A DNA stretch of 64,000 nucleotides from Marsupella aquatica (Eukaryota; Marchantiophyta). Every line of letters begins with the position of its first letter. Positions within the stretch are counted from its first letter, which is position 1. The translations under genes and the position numbers were made by a program. Where the stretch lies: positions 22,382,001 through 22,446,000 of the forward strand of contig OZ316896.1 in assembly GCA_973895155.1 (NCBI GenBank), in the 5' to 3' direction. The notes under the pieces are model-generated. The model did no database searches. It saw only the letters and a program-made list of their open reading frames with translations, and was not told where the DNA came from. This document shows, one piece after another, positions 62,033 to 64,000 of the stretch.

Positions 62033-63907
62033 ATGTATTCCCCTCCGGCGATGAGGCTTACTGCCTCAGGATATGCGCCACAACAAGCTGTTGGAGGTAC
62101 TTTCTTCACCCTTGACATGTCTGTTTCATAGCTATAGAAAATTGTGGACCTGTGTGCCACATTGAGCCTGAACCACCTGGCATGTGTGTGTACCGCATTT
62201 TGTGCACCCAGATCCTGCCTGTCTTGTCGTAGGATGCCTGTCTCGAGGAGCTCGTGCTTATCCGGGACCTGGGACTTGAAGCCGTTTGTTTCCTTGTCCC
62301 CTCGCAGCCTGATGTCTTCTGTGTCCTGATGTCTTCTGTGTTTCATGGGGTTGTTGCAACCGATGTTTTCTACGCGTCATCTTCAGTTGTTGTATGTACG
62401 ACTTTGATTATCTGAAACCCTTCAATTAGAGACTTGATCATTCTGCATGGGTTAAGGTAGTGCGTGTTCCATCGGAGTCAACTGGGTTTCCTTCTAGAGA
62501 CCCACGTCGGTCAGCTTACCGCATTAATCAGCATCTACCACCGGTTTCCTTCGGTCCCTGAGGTGTCTAAATCCTCGAAAGCACTGGTCTCGCAAAAGAG
62601 AGCCACTGTTTTCCTCGAGTAAAGCTGTAATGCATACTAGAAACTGCTCAGGTGTTCTATGACGCTGCTGTCATTCGGTCTTAGTGGAAGGATAGGCTGT
62701 GTGAATGGTCTCATCTATTCAGCAGTAGCATGCACTTCCTTCTTAGCCACGCACACTCCAGAGAGAGAATGCGCAGTAGTACGGGGTCAGAGTGGTGGCA
62801 CTCTTCGATGGTGTGTCCGTCATCGTCATGAGAGACATTGGGTCTTGCTCGCAGAGCTGCGAAGAACACTTGTTTCCTCCTACAGTCATGGTCATTGTGC
62901 CTGGGAGGTGTCGATTTAGATTAGAAGGTAGCGAAGACAATTTCTCAATTCCTGGCCAGTTGATATGGCCTCATGCGATGCCCGCAGACTGAAGCAACAA
63001 CGTATAGTAACTTATTGGGTGCTCTCTTTCTCATGTATGGATGCAGGCGAGCAAAGGAGTTTGAACTCCGAACTATGGCACGCGTGCGCTGGTCCGCTTG
63101 TGTCCGTGCCACCAATCGGCAGTCGCGTAGTTTACTTTCCCCAGGGCCACAGCGAACAGGTTAGACAATCATCCCACTTTTGGTGAGATATGCCCTTTAT
63201 TTCCGCTCAAGACGTTCGGGTAGGTTTCTCGTCTGGTTCTCTCAAGCTCGTGGGGACTGTTAACTCTTCAGTTGGATTATGAGGACGCTCTAATGCCACC
63301 TTTGGCCCCTCCCTTCTTGATGCTGAGTTCATTGGTCCTTGTTCCTTGCTCAGGTGGCTGCATCTACACAAAAGGAGGCGGACATTCATATTCCTAGCTA
63401 TCCCAACCTGCCGTCGCGGTTGATCTGCTTGCTGGACAATGTCACATTGCATGTAAGATGCTTTCCACCTCTGGGCCTGTGTCGCTTGTCTTGATGTCTC
63501 GTTCGGTCCATCGATTTGGTTTGTACGCACCGAATGTTGATGAAGTTTTCGTCGATTGTTAATGAACTGCAGGCTGATGTCGAAACCGACGAAGTTTACA
63601 CTCGAATGACTTTGATTCCTCTTGGTCCGGTGAGCTACTTCCTAAGTCAATTGTGTTGAGTGCTAGCAGCTCAGTGCGGTGTCTACTCGACAAGAACGAA
63701 CTCTCGGTTGTTTACTCTCCGTATTCTAACAATTTGTGTTTGTATGTCCAGCAACAAGATAAAGATTCCCTATTGGTGCCGGAGATAACCAGGGAGAACA
63801 AGCAGCCCACAGACTTTTTCTGCAAAACTCTCACAGCTAGTGACACCAGTACACATGGGGGTTTCTCAATACCTCGTCGGGCTGCAGAGAAAGTGTTTCC
63901 ACCCCTG
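62033..63907 (+). CDS. Auxin response factor, class A, ARF6/8-like (5' part, cut by window)
   Basis: ARF transcription factors bind TGTC-type auxin response elements through a B3 domain flanked by a dimerisation domain. Class A members activate auxin targets and are held in check by Aux/IAA proteins. Five exons are visible: 62033-62096, 63047-63159, 63354-63452, 63573-63629 and 63752-63907, in phase throughout, giving 163 residues. They encode [66 protein letters not shown], and the first B3 strands [17 protein letters not shown] and [12 protein letters not shown]. Start: ATG 62033 is the first in frame, but ATG 62051 (MRL..) aligns with the usual ARF6/8 N-terminus and may be the true start. 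The intron after FPPL continues past the window. Whether the Q-rich middle region, PB1 domain or a miR167 site exists cannot be seen. Confidence 0.93.
62097..63046 (+). other. ARF intron 1 (950 nt)
   Basis: Phase-1 intron between the MRL N-terminal exon and the [11 protein letters not shown] exon. Contains a TGTCTC hexamer (62239-62244) and a short tandem TGATGTCTTCTGTG (about 62310 and 62327). Nothing else recognised. Confidence 0.85.
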
Positions 63908-64000
63908 GTGAAGACCATCTCTACATACTGGGCTCGTTGGGTTCAGTTCGCTCATGTGTCTAGTGGCTGCTTGATTTGAAGCTTCGATTGGATGTGCGTA

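Noticed and set aside
1-64000. CRISPR array, operon or other prokaryotic system
   Set aside because: Tandem repeats present lack regular spacers, and the genes are intron-rich eukaryotic genes.

Overview
This window reads as nuclear DNA of a land plant. It has two intron-rich protein genes, one near each end, separated by about 40 kb of gene-poor, repeat-rich DNA. Both genes are on the + strand. Introns are GT-AG and mostly 70-800 nt. The ARF N-terminus combines an ARF6/8-like start (MRL.., then the [11 protein letters not shown] block) with a residue pattern I associate with early-diverging plants. The short introns also argue against a conifer or a typical fern. A bryophyte or lycophyte is my best guess, but the lineage is inference.

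Layout. 1-3124: no firmly assigned gene; a possible 3'-terminal exon near 1021-1086, a microsatellite, short repeats and a possible retroelement tail. 3125-3345: a duplicated block with two telo-box motifs, just upstream of the first gene. 3698-19182: a complete RRP5/PDCD11 homologue (rRNA processing factor), reconstructed as 40 exons and about 2,026 residues: a basic N-terminus, about 15 S1-like repeats, an acidic linker and C-terminal HAT repeats. 19183-58700: no gene recognised. This interval holds small inverted-repeat elements (MITE-like), B-box-bearing SINE-like fragments, dispersed repeat pairs, tandem duplications, three GC-rich islands and a poly(C) run. 58700-62032: GC-rich, purine-rich promoter/leader of the second gene, with a G-quadruplex motif, short upstream ORFs and auxin-response-element-like hexamers. 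62033-63907 and beyond: first five coding exons of a class A auxin response factor (ARF6/8-like), cut off by the window edge after the start of the B3 domain.

The two genes have no direct functional link. RRP5 acts in the nucleolus on pre-rRNA; the ARF is an auxin-regulated transcription factor. I see no evidence of an undescribed protein system. The most useful leads are the MITE families with matching termini and candidate target-site duplications, the shared SINE-like module, the telo-box duplication upstream of RRP5, the ambiguous exon 5/6 junction of RRP5 and the structured leader of the ARF gene. All repeat comparisons were made by eye.
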